Shown in pieces: positions 1 through 5,888 of a DNA stretch of 10,006 nt (the stretch's first letter is position 1; the number at the start of each line of letters is the position of its first letter). The notes under the pieces are model-generated. The model saw only the letters and a list, made by a program, of their open reading frames with translations. It was not told where the DNA came from and made no database searches. This DNA comes from Bdellovibrionales bacterium (lineage in GTDB: Bacteria > Bdellovibrionota > Bdellovibrionia > Bdellovibrionales > UBA1609): contig JAGRAA010000215.1 in NCBI GenBank assembly GCA_020435185.1, positions 1 to 10,006 on the forward strand, written 5' to 3'. The position numbers were made by a program, and so were the translations under genes.

Positions 1-20
1 GAATAGGGAACTGTTACCTT

Positions 21-1583
21 TTACTTGGCGTATTGAACGGCACTCGTTTCTCTAACAACTGTAACTCTTATCTGACCAGGAAAGGCTAATTCTTCTTCAA
101 TTTTTCTAGCGACACGTTTACTCAGATCAAGAGCATTCATGTCGGACACTTTTCTTGAATCTACAAGCAATCTAATTTCTCGACCGGCACTCAAAATATA
201 AGTGTTCGTTACCTCGGTAAAGCTATCACCAATTCTTTGAAGATCACCCATTTTTTGCGAGTAGGTTTCGGCGGTAGATCTTCTTGCTCCAGGTCTGGCT
301 CCAGAAATAGCATCGGCGGCGATGACGAGATAGGCAAGGTCTGTAGAGGGTTGCTCATCAAAATGGTGTGCTCTTACAGCATGAACAATATGTTGTTTCT
401 CGCCGTGTTTGTCGATGAAATCTGCTCCGATAACAGCATGGCCGCCATCTATACTATGATCCATGGCTTTTCCGATATCATGAAGAACTCCCGCTCGTCG
501 TCCATCCTGGATAGGAAGGCCGAGCTCAGAACAAAGTAAACCACAGAGCCAACCTACCTCTCCCACATGGAAATATTGATTTTGAGAAAAGGAGTAACGA
601 TATCTTAAACTTCCCAACATATTTCTTACTTCTGGGTGAAAATCTTTTATTCCAAGCTCATTAGCCAATTTGTTTCCATCTTGTCTTATGCGCTTAAACA
701 ACTCTTTCGTTTTCAGTTGAGTTATTCTTTTAACATGCGCCTCATCTACATGAGGGTCTTTAATGAGCTTTTCGGCAATAATACGCATTAACTCTCGTCT
801 TACAGGGTCAAAGGCAGAAACATTGAGAAAGAGTCTTTCTTCATAAAGAGTGAGGTCAACACCGACAAGTTTTTCGAGTAGGGCGAGATGTTTGTTTTCA
901 GGCCCAGTCACTTTTCTCATAACTTTCTCATTTGAGAAGTTTATATTATTAATTCCACGTTCTGAGCTATAGGGTCTTTCGAAGCGATTAAGAATTGTGT
1001 ATATGACACGTTTTGCTTTTTTCTCCATTTCGTGGCTTAAATCAGAGTCTAAGTTTTGATACTTTTTGGTCATAAAGACTTTATGGTCGTGGACAATTTG
1101 TTGCTTTAAGTTTTGTATCACTTCAGGTCGATGTGAATTTAACTTCTCTAGAAGCAGATTTTCGTATCTAGATCTTATTGTGTCTCTTGAGGTTATAACT
1201 TTTTTTAACTGATCTTGATTCTGATTTAAATTTTTGGTCAGAAAATCAACCTTCTTGTTAAATCTATGATTGCGATCATAAGTGGACTTTAGCTTTTGCT
1301 CCAAAAGAGATTCTTTTTCTGAAATTTCTTTTTTTAAAGCCTCCAGGTCGTGCTCAATAGGAGCTGAGAACTTTTCATAGTCAGAAAGTTTTTCTTCTTT
1401 AAACTCCTCAGCTTCTCTTTGTGCATTAGATAAAAGTTCGTCAGCCTTTTCTTGCGCTTCTTCCACAAGATCTTGTGCTTGTTCGTTGGCGGCTTTTATT
1501 TGAAAGGAGCGCATAAGAAGAACCAGCGTTCCTACAACTAAAAGGCCTAATAAGGCTCCAATTGCATAAATCATAATAGACAT
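21..1583 (-). CDS. rny: Ribonuclease Y (membrane-anchored endoribonuclease), KH loop degenerate
   Basis: RNase Y is a membrane-bound endoribonuclease that starts mRNA decay. The 520-residue product has the family order: an N-terminal membrane helix (about 5-24), a long charged coiled coil (about 30-205), a KH-like region (about 215-275), an HD domain (about 335-430) and the conserved C-terminal tail ending RETSAVQYAK. The HD motif is H368-D369 (LHDIGKAMDH), with H339, H382, the HH pair near 406 and D424 before GARPGARR also in place, so catalysis looks intact. The odd point is the KH loop: the usual IGREGRN is replaced by TGPENKH (226-232), so GxxG is lost, although the following VGVDL and FDPVRREL segments are conserved. 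The frame is open up to a TTG at 1649, but the ATG at 1583 has a strong Shine-Dalgarno sequence and gives the usual family length. The gene is divergent from the cNMP-domain gene. Family identity is secure; RNA binding through the KH domain is uncertain. Confidence 0.95.
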   Translation of the reverse strand: MSIMIYAIGALLGLLVVGTLVLLMRSFQIKAANEQAQDLVEEAQEKADELLSNAQREAEEFKEEKLSDYEKFSAPIEHDLEALKKEISEKESLLEQKLKSTYDRNHRFNKKVDFLTKNLNQNQDQLKKVITSRDTIRSRYENLLLEKLNSHRPEVIQNLKQQIVHDHKVFMTKKYQNLDSDLSHEMEKKAKRVIYTILNRFERPYSSERGINNINFSNEKVMRKVTGPENKHLALLEKLVGVDLTLYEERLFLNVSAFDPVRRELMRIIAEKLIKDPHVDEAHVKRITQLKTKELFKRIRQDGNKLANELGIKDFHPEVRNMLGSLRYRYSFSQNQYFHVGEVGWLCGLLCSELGLPIQDGRRAGVLHDIGKAMDHSIDGGHAVIGADFIDKHGEKQHIVHAVRAHHFDEQPSTDLAYLVIAADAISGARPGARRSTAETYSQKMGDLQRIGDSFTEVTNTYILSAGREIRLLVDSRKVSDMNALDLSKRVARKIEEELAFPGQIRVTVVRETSAVQYAK

Positions 1584-1589
1584 AAATAA

Positions 1590-1596
1590 TCCTCTC
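1590..1596 (-). promoter_or_regulatory. Ribosome binding site deciding the rny start
   Basis: The minus strand reads GAGAGGA followed by TTATTT and ATG at 1583, a strong Shine-Dalgarno match at good spacing. It favours the 520-residue product over in-frame starts at 1649 (TTG) and 1604 (ATG), which would add residues before the membrane helix. Confidence 0.75.
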
Positions 1597-1602
1597 GTGA
1601 GC

Positions 1603-1608
1603 ATTATA
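1603..1608 (-). promoter_or_regulatory. Candidate -10 element for rny
   Basis: A perfect TATAAT lies on the minus strand upstream of rny, but there is no good -35 at 16-18 nt (the sequence there resembles CAGACT). A start about 7 nt downstream would leave a leader of only about 13 nt beginning at the Shine-Dalgarno sequence. No minus-strand gene lies just upstream, so rny needs a promoter in 1584-1812. This is the best box I see, and it is weak. Confidence 0.25.
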
Positions 1609-1800
1609 GAATAGTTTAGGTCCAAAGTCTGTAGGCTTTTTTGAAACAAATAAAAACTCTCAGGGAGGGAGGAACTTAAAATGGGCAGATGGATGCCTAG
1701 AGATTCATTAAGATTCTATTAATGCAACGCATAAGTGAAGAATTGAAGGATCAACTATAAATACTGATGAATGAATCGCCGATAGGGGATTAGTTTAATA

Positions 1801-1806
1801 GAGGAG
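1801..1806 (+). promoter_or_regulatory. Ribosome binding site for a GTG start
   Basis: GAGGAG is followed by a 6-nt spacer (ttttgg) and GTG at 1813. It supports a GTG start for the cNMP-domain gene and fixes the N-terminus as MADGTIQ. I see no convincing plus-strand promoter in 1650-1800. Confidence 0.75.
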
Positions 1807-1812
1807 TTTTGG

Positions 1813-2988
1813 GTGGCAGACGGTACAATTCAGCTCAAAAGAGGAGAGAAGCTCTTTGAAGAGGGAAAGTCCATTGATTCGCTATATGTTATTCAATCAG
1901 GTAGGGTTTCTGCTTTTGTAGAACGTTCTGGTAAAAAAACAGAGCTGTTTCAGGTGGGTCCACCACAAGTTTTTGGAGAAGAGGCTTTATTTGGCGGAGG
2001 AAAGTTTGGCTTTACAGTAGAAGCCACGAATGCCGTACAAATTTTAAAGGTTCCCATTGCTGTATTTAAAAAACAAATTGATGAGTCTAGTGCGGGCAAT
2101 AAAATTTTGTTTAAAAGTTTATCCGAAGAAGTAAAAAGATTACGAAGCTTACTGCGTTCACAGAAAATGGAGAATGAGGCTGTTCCTTGCCCTGAAATGC
2201 TGATTCCAAGAGTTTTCGGTGGCATAGCTATAGCCGGTCAACATGTAGGCAAATCTTTAATTGAGGATCTTCCTGAGGGATTTGAGTCTAAGTCTCCACT
2301 GCATGATGGTAGCTCTCGTCAAATTGGGTGGAGTCAATTAAAGGTTTATAGCACCCGATTTTTTATGGAATCTCCAAATAGAATTCTCAATGCTTTGCAA
2401 ATTTTGGCAAATTTAGATTATGTGGAGTTATTTTATATTAAAAATGAAGATGAGGAAGATGAGTTAGACAATATTTACATTCATAAACCTCAGGAAATTG
2501 AACATTTTGCTGATTTTTTTCAGTATCATCTCTACAAACCAGGACGTAGCGAAATTATATATCCAGAAAAAATGGCTACTCTTGCTGCCAATAGCATAGT
2601 TGAGTTTTCAAAAGAATCTCAACCTGATTTTAGAGGGGTTACCAGAATAGAGTACTCTTCATTTTTAGATTTTTTTAAATCTCGTCAACGCGCAGAATTT
2701 AATAATACCTATCTTAATTTGCTTGAAAAGAAAGGATTATTTCTTCAAAGAAAAAATACGGATCAAGGTTTATTTTTGGAGTTTAATCGTGATGAATACA
2801 TTGAAGCCGTTCAGAACTGGAAGTTTTTAGAGCAAATAAAAATTTGGAATGAAACCGGGAGAGTGGCAGCTAAGGTTATAGAAGCCGTGGTAGAAGAAGG
2901 TGCAGCTAACAGTTGCCCAGATTGTGGAGCCGAGGTTTCAGGTGTTCAAAAATTTTGTAGTGAATGTGGGTACAAGCTAGTTGCTTAA
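1813..2988 (+). CDS. Cyclic-nucleotide-binding-fold protein with C-terminal zinc ribbon
   Basis: The 391-residue product starts with a CRP/PKA-type cyclic-nucleotide-binding fold (about 1-115): KRGEKLFEEGK, the SLYVIQSGRVSAF strand pair and a phosphate-binding cassette FGEEALFGGGKFGFTVEA (54-71). E56 is present, but the Arg that contacts the cyclic phosphate in CRP and PKA falls at F65, so canonical cNMP binding is doubtful. A helix (about 98-120) follows. The middle (about 165-345) matches no family I can name; IEYSSFLDFF...LLEKKGLFLQRK (279-313) could be a winged-helix-like fold. The C-terminus is a zinc ribbon with C368/C371 and C382/C385 (CPDC, ten residues, CSEC). There is no signal peptide or membrane segment, so it is probably cytoplasmic. 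It is not a standard CRP/FNR regulator, because no HTH follows the cNMP domain directly. Its role is unknown; a DNA- or RNA-binding or scaffold function is inference. Confidence 0.85.
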   Translation: MADGTIQLKRGEKLFEEGKSIDSLYVIQSGRVSAFVERSGKKTELFQVGPPQVFGEEALFGGGKFGFTVEATNAVQILKVPIAVFKKQIDESSAGNKILFKSLSEEVKRLRSLLRSQKMENEAVPCPEMLIPRVFGGIAIAGQHVGKSLIEDLPEGFESKSPLHDGSSRQIGWSQLKVYSTRFFMESPNRILNALQILANLDYVELFYIKNEDEEDELDNIYIHKPQEIEHFADFFQYHLYKPGRSEIIYPEKMATLAANSIVEFSKESQPDFRGVTRIEYSSFLDFFKSRQRAEFNNTYLNLLEKKGLFLQRKNTDQGLFLEFNRDEYIEAVQNWKFLEQIKIWNETGRVAAKVIEAVVEEGAANSCPDCGAEVSGVQKFCSECGYKLVA

Positions 2989-3079
2989 AGTCTTAAACTG
3001 ACTCACAAAAATGTTGATATCTTACCCCTCACGTCTCGAAAAGCTTTGTTTCTTTAATAAGTTAGGTGGCTCGTTGTGG

Positions 3080-3106
3080 ACTTTCCAAAGTGTAACTTTG
3101 GAAAGT
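3080..3106. repeat. Perfect 11-bp hairpin at the palindrome centre
   Basis: ACTTTCCAAAG (3080-3090), a TGTAA loop (3091-3095) and CTTTGGAAAGT (3096-3106) form a perfect stem. It is not followed by a T run on either strand, so it is not a classical intrinsic terminator by itself. It is the core of the larger 2996-3192 palindrome. As DNA it could also be a dimeric protein site. Confidence 0.75.
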
Positions 3107-3127
3107 ACCGACCGAAATACGCATTTT

Positions 3128-3172
3128 CATTTAAAAATAAAATAGTTAGAGGTCGGAGGAGCACAGTCTAAC
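3128..3172 (-). terminator. Weak candidate terminator for the thioesterase operon
   Basis: Read on the minus strand, GTTAGA (3172-3167) can pair with TCTAAC (3150-3145) across a 16-nt loop, and the T-rich TATTTTATTTTT follows directly. The stem is short and AU-rich, so this is tentative. It lies inside the larger palindrome, which could form a competing fold. Confidence 0.3.
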
Positions 3173-3199
3173 AACATTTTTGTGAGCCAGTTGATACAA

Positions 3200-3667
3200 T
3201 CATCCCCAACGATGATAGGCAGGATGGCCGGGCTTAACCGCAATAAACAAACCCTTACAACGAGCACAAAGCTCATCGTCAGACCATAGTTCGGCCTCAA
3301 TAAAAGCTTTTTTTTCTGAGACTTCTGTTGCTATTGCCTTGAGGTGAACCGGTTTGCCGCTGGGAGTAGGTTTCATAAGTTGAACCGAGTATTCGGCCGT
3401 TACTGTACAAGGGGGAGCGTCTTGTTTGGTGAAGTTCATAATGGCCCAGGCTGCAGTCCAATTAGAGTGACAATCTAACAATGAACCTATGATGCCGCCA
3501 TTGAGCATTCCGGGGAAGGCTTCGTGATGGCTTTCGGGTGTCCAATCGGCAACCGTAGAGTTACCTTCTGGAAAAGATTTAATTTTTAAACCTTTGGTGT
3601 TTGCGGGACCGCATCCAAAACAAATGCTATGAGGAGCATATTGATCTTGAAGAGCTATTTTTTGCAT
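3200..3667 (-). CDS. PaaI-like hotdog-fold thioesterase family protein
   Basis: The 155-residue protein is of hotdog-fold (4HBT/PaaI-like) type, a family that hydrolyses acyl-CoA or related thioesters; the substrate here cannot be told. The N-terminus has SICFGCGPANTKGLKIKSF with C16 and C19, typical of the PaaI-like subgroup that opens with a CFGCG motif. The core helix reads GMLNGGIIGSLLDCHSNW (53-70), in which N56-G57-G58 and D65 stand where PaaI proteins carry HGG and an acidic residue. TVTAEYSVQLMKPTPSG (88-104) is the usual following strand. It is probably soluble. The frame is open to 3757, but that would overlap the upstream gene; the ATG at 3667 has an RBS and leaves a 31-nt gap after the stop of the receiver/PilZ gene, so the two are probably co-transcribed. 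Fold is confident; substrate is unknown. Confidence 0.88.
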   Translation of the reverse strand: MQKIALQDQYAPHSICFGCGPANTKGLKIKSFPEGNSTVADWTPESHHEAFPGMLNGGIIGSLLDCHSNWTAAWAIMNFTKQDAPPCTVTAEYSVQLMKPTPSGKPVHLKAIATEVSEKKAFIEAELWSDDELCARCKGLFIAVKPGHPAYHRWG

Positions 3668-3672
3668 AAAAA

Positions 3673-3680
3673 CTTCTTTC
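3673..3680 (-). promoter_or_regulatory. Ribosome binding site deciding the thioesterase start
   Basis: The minus strand reads GAAAGAAG, five T, then ATG at 3667. It supports the 155-residue form starting MQKIALQDQY rather than a form extended by 30 residues into the upstream gene. Confidence 0.6.
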
Positions 3681-3698
3681 GAGAAATAATTTTTACAT

Positions 3699-5702
3699 TT
3701 AAGACTCGGGAGTGTTTTTCTTGCTCGCATAGTTTTCCCGAATCCAATTGCGGGCATATTTTAGAAAACTTTCGTTTATCCCAAAATAAATAACAGAGCA
3801 AGAAAATTTGTTTTTTTCCGATTCGTGGGGCTCGCTATGATAAAAGCGGGCAGCTAATGATCTATTCGGAGCTTCGGCAAAAATACTGCCGTGTAAAAAA
3901 AGAGAAGTCCCAGGAGCAATAGGTGAGGGCAATTGAATGGTGGATCCGAATTCTGAAATGGTTTCTAAAATTGCAGACTTTGCCACAAAAACATAGGCTT
4001 TTGTGTCGAGCCAATGAGTGTTTTTAAGACAATATAGGGTAAAGGAGTTATTTGTTACAATACTTATGTTTATCGCTAGTTCATGGGCATTGATTGGAGA
4101 ATTCAACAAGCCACGAATAGGTTTTTTTGAAAAATAATAAGCTTTTTCATAGGATTTTTCTCCTATTACGATGACTTTAATTTTTTTATTTTGATTGAGA
4201 AGGCCTCGGTTTCTAGCTCCTTCGTTTAGATTTTCATACCAACTATCGAAATCAGAAGGAATCATTTTGAAGTTAATAATGAGGACGTCGATTTTTGTTA
4301 ATCGCGGACTTCTCCTATTCATTTCTTCAATTTCTTTTAGAATCGAATCGTTGGGAGCATTAATTTTGATATCAATCTCTTTATGCCCTTTTTGTTGATA
4401 AAAAGACGCCGAAAACAATTTTTGTTCGCCAGCAAGAGATTCAACGCAAAATAATTTATGAAAAGCATGACCTCCAGAGACAACCTTTATAGCATCCTCT
4501 AAGAGTCCGTCATTTTCTTCATGATCGAATAATTTCTTCCAAGCTAATGGATCAGAAAAGAAATCCTCTAATCCTCGATCTAATATTTTTTGACTATTAT
4601 CGTAGAGTCCGCCTACTTTCTCTAAGTTTAGCGTTGTTTCATCGACAGTGAACTGTATTGAGCCAAGAGTCATGTCAAGCAATTCGGCAAAGGGGATTTG
4701 ATCATTATAAGTAATTTTTTTCTTAGCAAAATATTTGTTTAAAAAATCTCTATAAGAGTATTCAATAGAAACTTTGTTACAGCTCATTTCGTTTGTTAAA
4801 ATATTCGAGATACTGGCGCAGGTTGTATTATCTGGTTCAATAACAAGTATTTGTCGAGTGGCTTTTTCTTCTTCGGTGGCAAAAATGTTTAAATCACTGA
4901 GTTCGAAATGTTTAGGGTCATTGTCGATTAAGGGTTTATAGTTTTTATCTTTTAAAAATTTTTTTAAAGCTAATAAACTGTCTCTGGGCATTCCGAAATA
5001 AGAAAAATAAACAATAAACCGACTTCCGTCTTCATGGGGTTCATTTTCTATAACTTGGCCATGAAAATCAATGGTGTCGTTGCTCGCAGAGGGAAGTTGT
5101 AGATAAAAATGAGCCACCATATTTTTAGAAAGAGGATTTGGATTTATGATTGAAAAACCGATATTTGAAAGACCATGTATAGAAGTTCTTTTGGATATTT
5201 CAATATCGAAGTCTACGTTTTCTGAAAATAGAAATCGAGGAGTCGCTTTTTCTGGTAGTGTTAAAATAATATCGATTTTTTGTAGAAACAGAAGGCGGTC
5301 ATAGGGTTGGTAAATGACATCGTCGACTAATGGATGCATGAGCTTGATTTTGTTGAATCCATCATCTTCATACTTAGTGATGACGAATCGAGGTTGTTGG
5401 TCCTCTAGCGTGTACCTAAACTTTTTAATATAATCTAATGTTTGTTGAATGAACTCTATGGGTTTCGATTGAACCGAATCAATAGAAAAAATAACCAAGT
5501 CTATTGTTGAAAGTCGATGATCGTTTTTAACTCTTTCATCATCTACAGTATCAGAGTCTGTATTGCCACGGAAATACTTATCGTAAAAAGCTTTGTCGCC
5601 TGCAAAGACGTTGAATAGATTTGAGTCATCAATTTCTTTGATATACTGTGCAGCTTGACGCGCCAAACGCTCGTCTTTGTCGATAATGATAACGTTAGAC
5701 AT
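3699..5702 (-). CDS. Duplicated receiver-like/PilZ-like protein, both receivers degenerate
   Basis: This is a 667-residue cytoplasmic protein with no membrane segment. Module 1 is receiver-like (about 1-150), starting NVIIIDKDERLA; strand 3 is IDLVIFSID, with S73 where the phospho-acceptor Asp belongs, and YQPYDRLLFLQKI (131-143) has Q in place of the usual Lys before Pro. A PilZ-like barrel follows (about 155-255; GLSNIGFSI, EPHE at 221-224, YFG). Module 2 repeats the pattern: RQILVIEPD (283-291), an insert of roughly 140 residues, then IDVLIINF (N477 at the acceptor site), IKVIVIG and LLNSPINAHEL (532-542, S instead of Lys), and a second PilZ-like region (about 560-655; TISEFGSTI, EPHE at 624-627, YFG). 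Neither PilZ has RxxxR or the Asp of DxSxxG. It is probably a scaffold or adaptor; canonical phosphorylation and c-di-GMP binding are doubtful. Domain calls are from motif reading, and the internal duplication is visible directly. It is the first gene of the pair with the thioesterase. Confidence 0.8.
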   Translation of the reverse strand: MSNVIIIDKDERLARQAAQYIKEIDDSNLFNVFAGDKAFYDKYFRGNTDSDTVDDERVKNDHRLSTIDLVIFSIDSVQSKPIEFIQQTLDYIKKFRYTLEDQQPRFVITKYEDDGFNKIKLMHPLVDDVIYQPYDRLLFLQKIDIILTLPEKATPRFLFSENVDFDIEISKRTSIHGLSNIGFSIINPNPLSKNMVAHFYLQLPSASNDTIDFHGQVIENEPHEDGSRFIVYFSYFGMPRDSLLALKKFLKDKNYKPLIDNDPKHFELSDLNIFATEEEKATRQILVIEPDNTTCASISNILTNEMSCNKVSIEYSYRDFLNKYFAKKKITYNDQIPFAELLDMTLGSIQFTVDETTLNLEKVGGLYDNSQKILDRGLEDFFSDPLAWKKLFDHEENDGLLEDAIKVVSGGHAFHKLFCVESLAGEQKLFSASFYQQKGHKEIDIKINAPNDSILKEIEEMNRRSPRLTKIDVLIINFKMIPSDFDSWYENLNEGARNRGLLNQNKKIKVIVIGEKSYEKAYYFSKKPIRGLLNSPINAHELAINISIVTNNSFTLYCLKNTHWLDTKAYVFVAKSAILETISEFGSTIQLPSPIAPGTSLFLHGSIFAEAPNRSLAARFYHSEPHESEKNKFSCSVIYFGINESFLKYARNWIRENYASKKNTPES

Positions 5703-5742
5703 TTTTGTTAGAACTCTTGTTAGACACTCTTGTTAGACCTCT
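5693..5742 (-). repeat. Four ~13-nt direct repeats across leader and start codon
   Basis: On the minus strand the leader reads AGAGGTCTAACA (5742-5731), AGAGTGTCTAACA (5730-5718), AGAGTTCTAACA (5717-5706) and AAAATGTCTAACG (5705-5693). The last copy contains the ATG start at 5702-5700. Each of the first three copies carries an AGAG purine core resembling a Shine-Dalgarno sequence, while the copy nearest the ATG is weak (AAGAG, about 11 nt spacing). The predicted transcription start (about 5742) coincides with the repeat boundary. Confidence 0.8.
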
Positions 5743-5748
5743 TTATTC

Positions 5749-5778
5749 ATTATACTTTTAATAGTAAATACAATTCAA
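5749..5778 (-). promoter_or_regulatory. Candidate sigma-70-type promoter of the receiver/PilZ gene
   Basis: On the minus strand there is TTGAAT (5778-5773), an 18-nt spacer and a perfect TATAAT (5754-5749). The start would fall near 5742, giving a leader of about 40 nt made up of the direct repeats. It probably serves the receiver/PilZ gene and the thioesterase gene behind it. Confidence 0.55.
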
Positions 5779-5888
5779 TGAATGGTATTAATCGGTCTTT
5801 TTCACTAGACCAAAGGTATGTTCGGTAAAGATTCTGTTAATAGAGTATAAATTTAATATCTAACGCCTTTGAAGATATTGAAGGTCTT

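Larger units (their letters stand above)
2996..3192. repeat. About 197-bp imperfect palindrome filling the convergent gap
   Basis: The 21-nt arms 2996-3016 and 3172-3192 are inverted copies with one mismatch, which is a G-U pair in plus-strand RNA. The centre holds a perfect 11-bp inverted repeat (3080-3106). The two structures share nearly the same midpoint (3094 and 3093), so the whole element behaves as one long palindrome whose middle flanks have diverged. The outer arms begin 8 nt after the plus-strand stop and end 8 nt before the minus-strand stop. No target-site duplication and no long T tract abut the arms. It could be a bidirectional terminator or 3'-end structure, a MITE/REP-like element, or a structured RNA. 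Confidence 0.8.

Noticed and set aside
237..539. Plus-strand open frame inside rny
   Set aside because: It lies opposite the conserved HD-domain coding region and its product has no recognisable features.
1584..1649. Longer RNase Y starting at the TTG at 1649
   Set aside because: It adds 22 residues ahead of the membrane helix, while the ATG at 1583 has a strong Shine-Dalgarno sequence and gives the normal family length.
3668..3757. Longer thioesterase overlapping the upstream gene
   Set aside because: The extra 30 residues show no family similarity, and an RBS precedes the internal ATG at 3667.
5794..5811. Small hairpin GGTCT/AGACC in the phosphatase to receiver/PilZ gap
   Set aside because: Five base pairs with an 8-nt loop and no T tract; this is expected by chance in AT-rich DNA.
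5855..5879. Inverted repeat AATATCT/AGATATT just after the phosphatase stop, as a terminator
   Set aside because: The 7-bp stem is AU-rich with an 11-nt loop, and only AAATTTATA follows on the minus strand. It is too weak to call as an intrinsic terminator.
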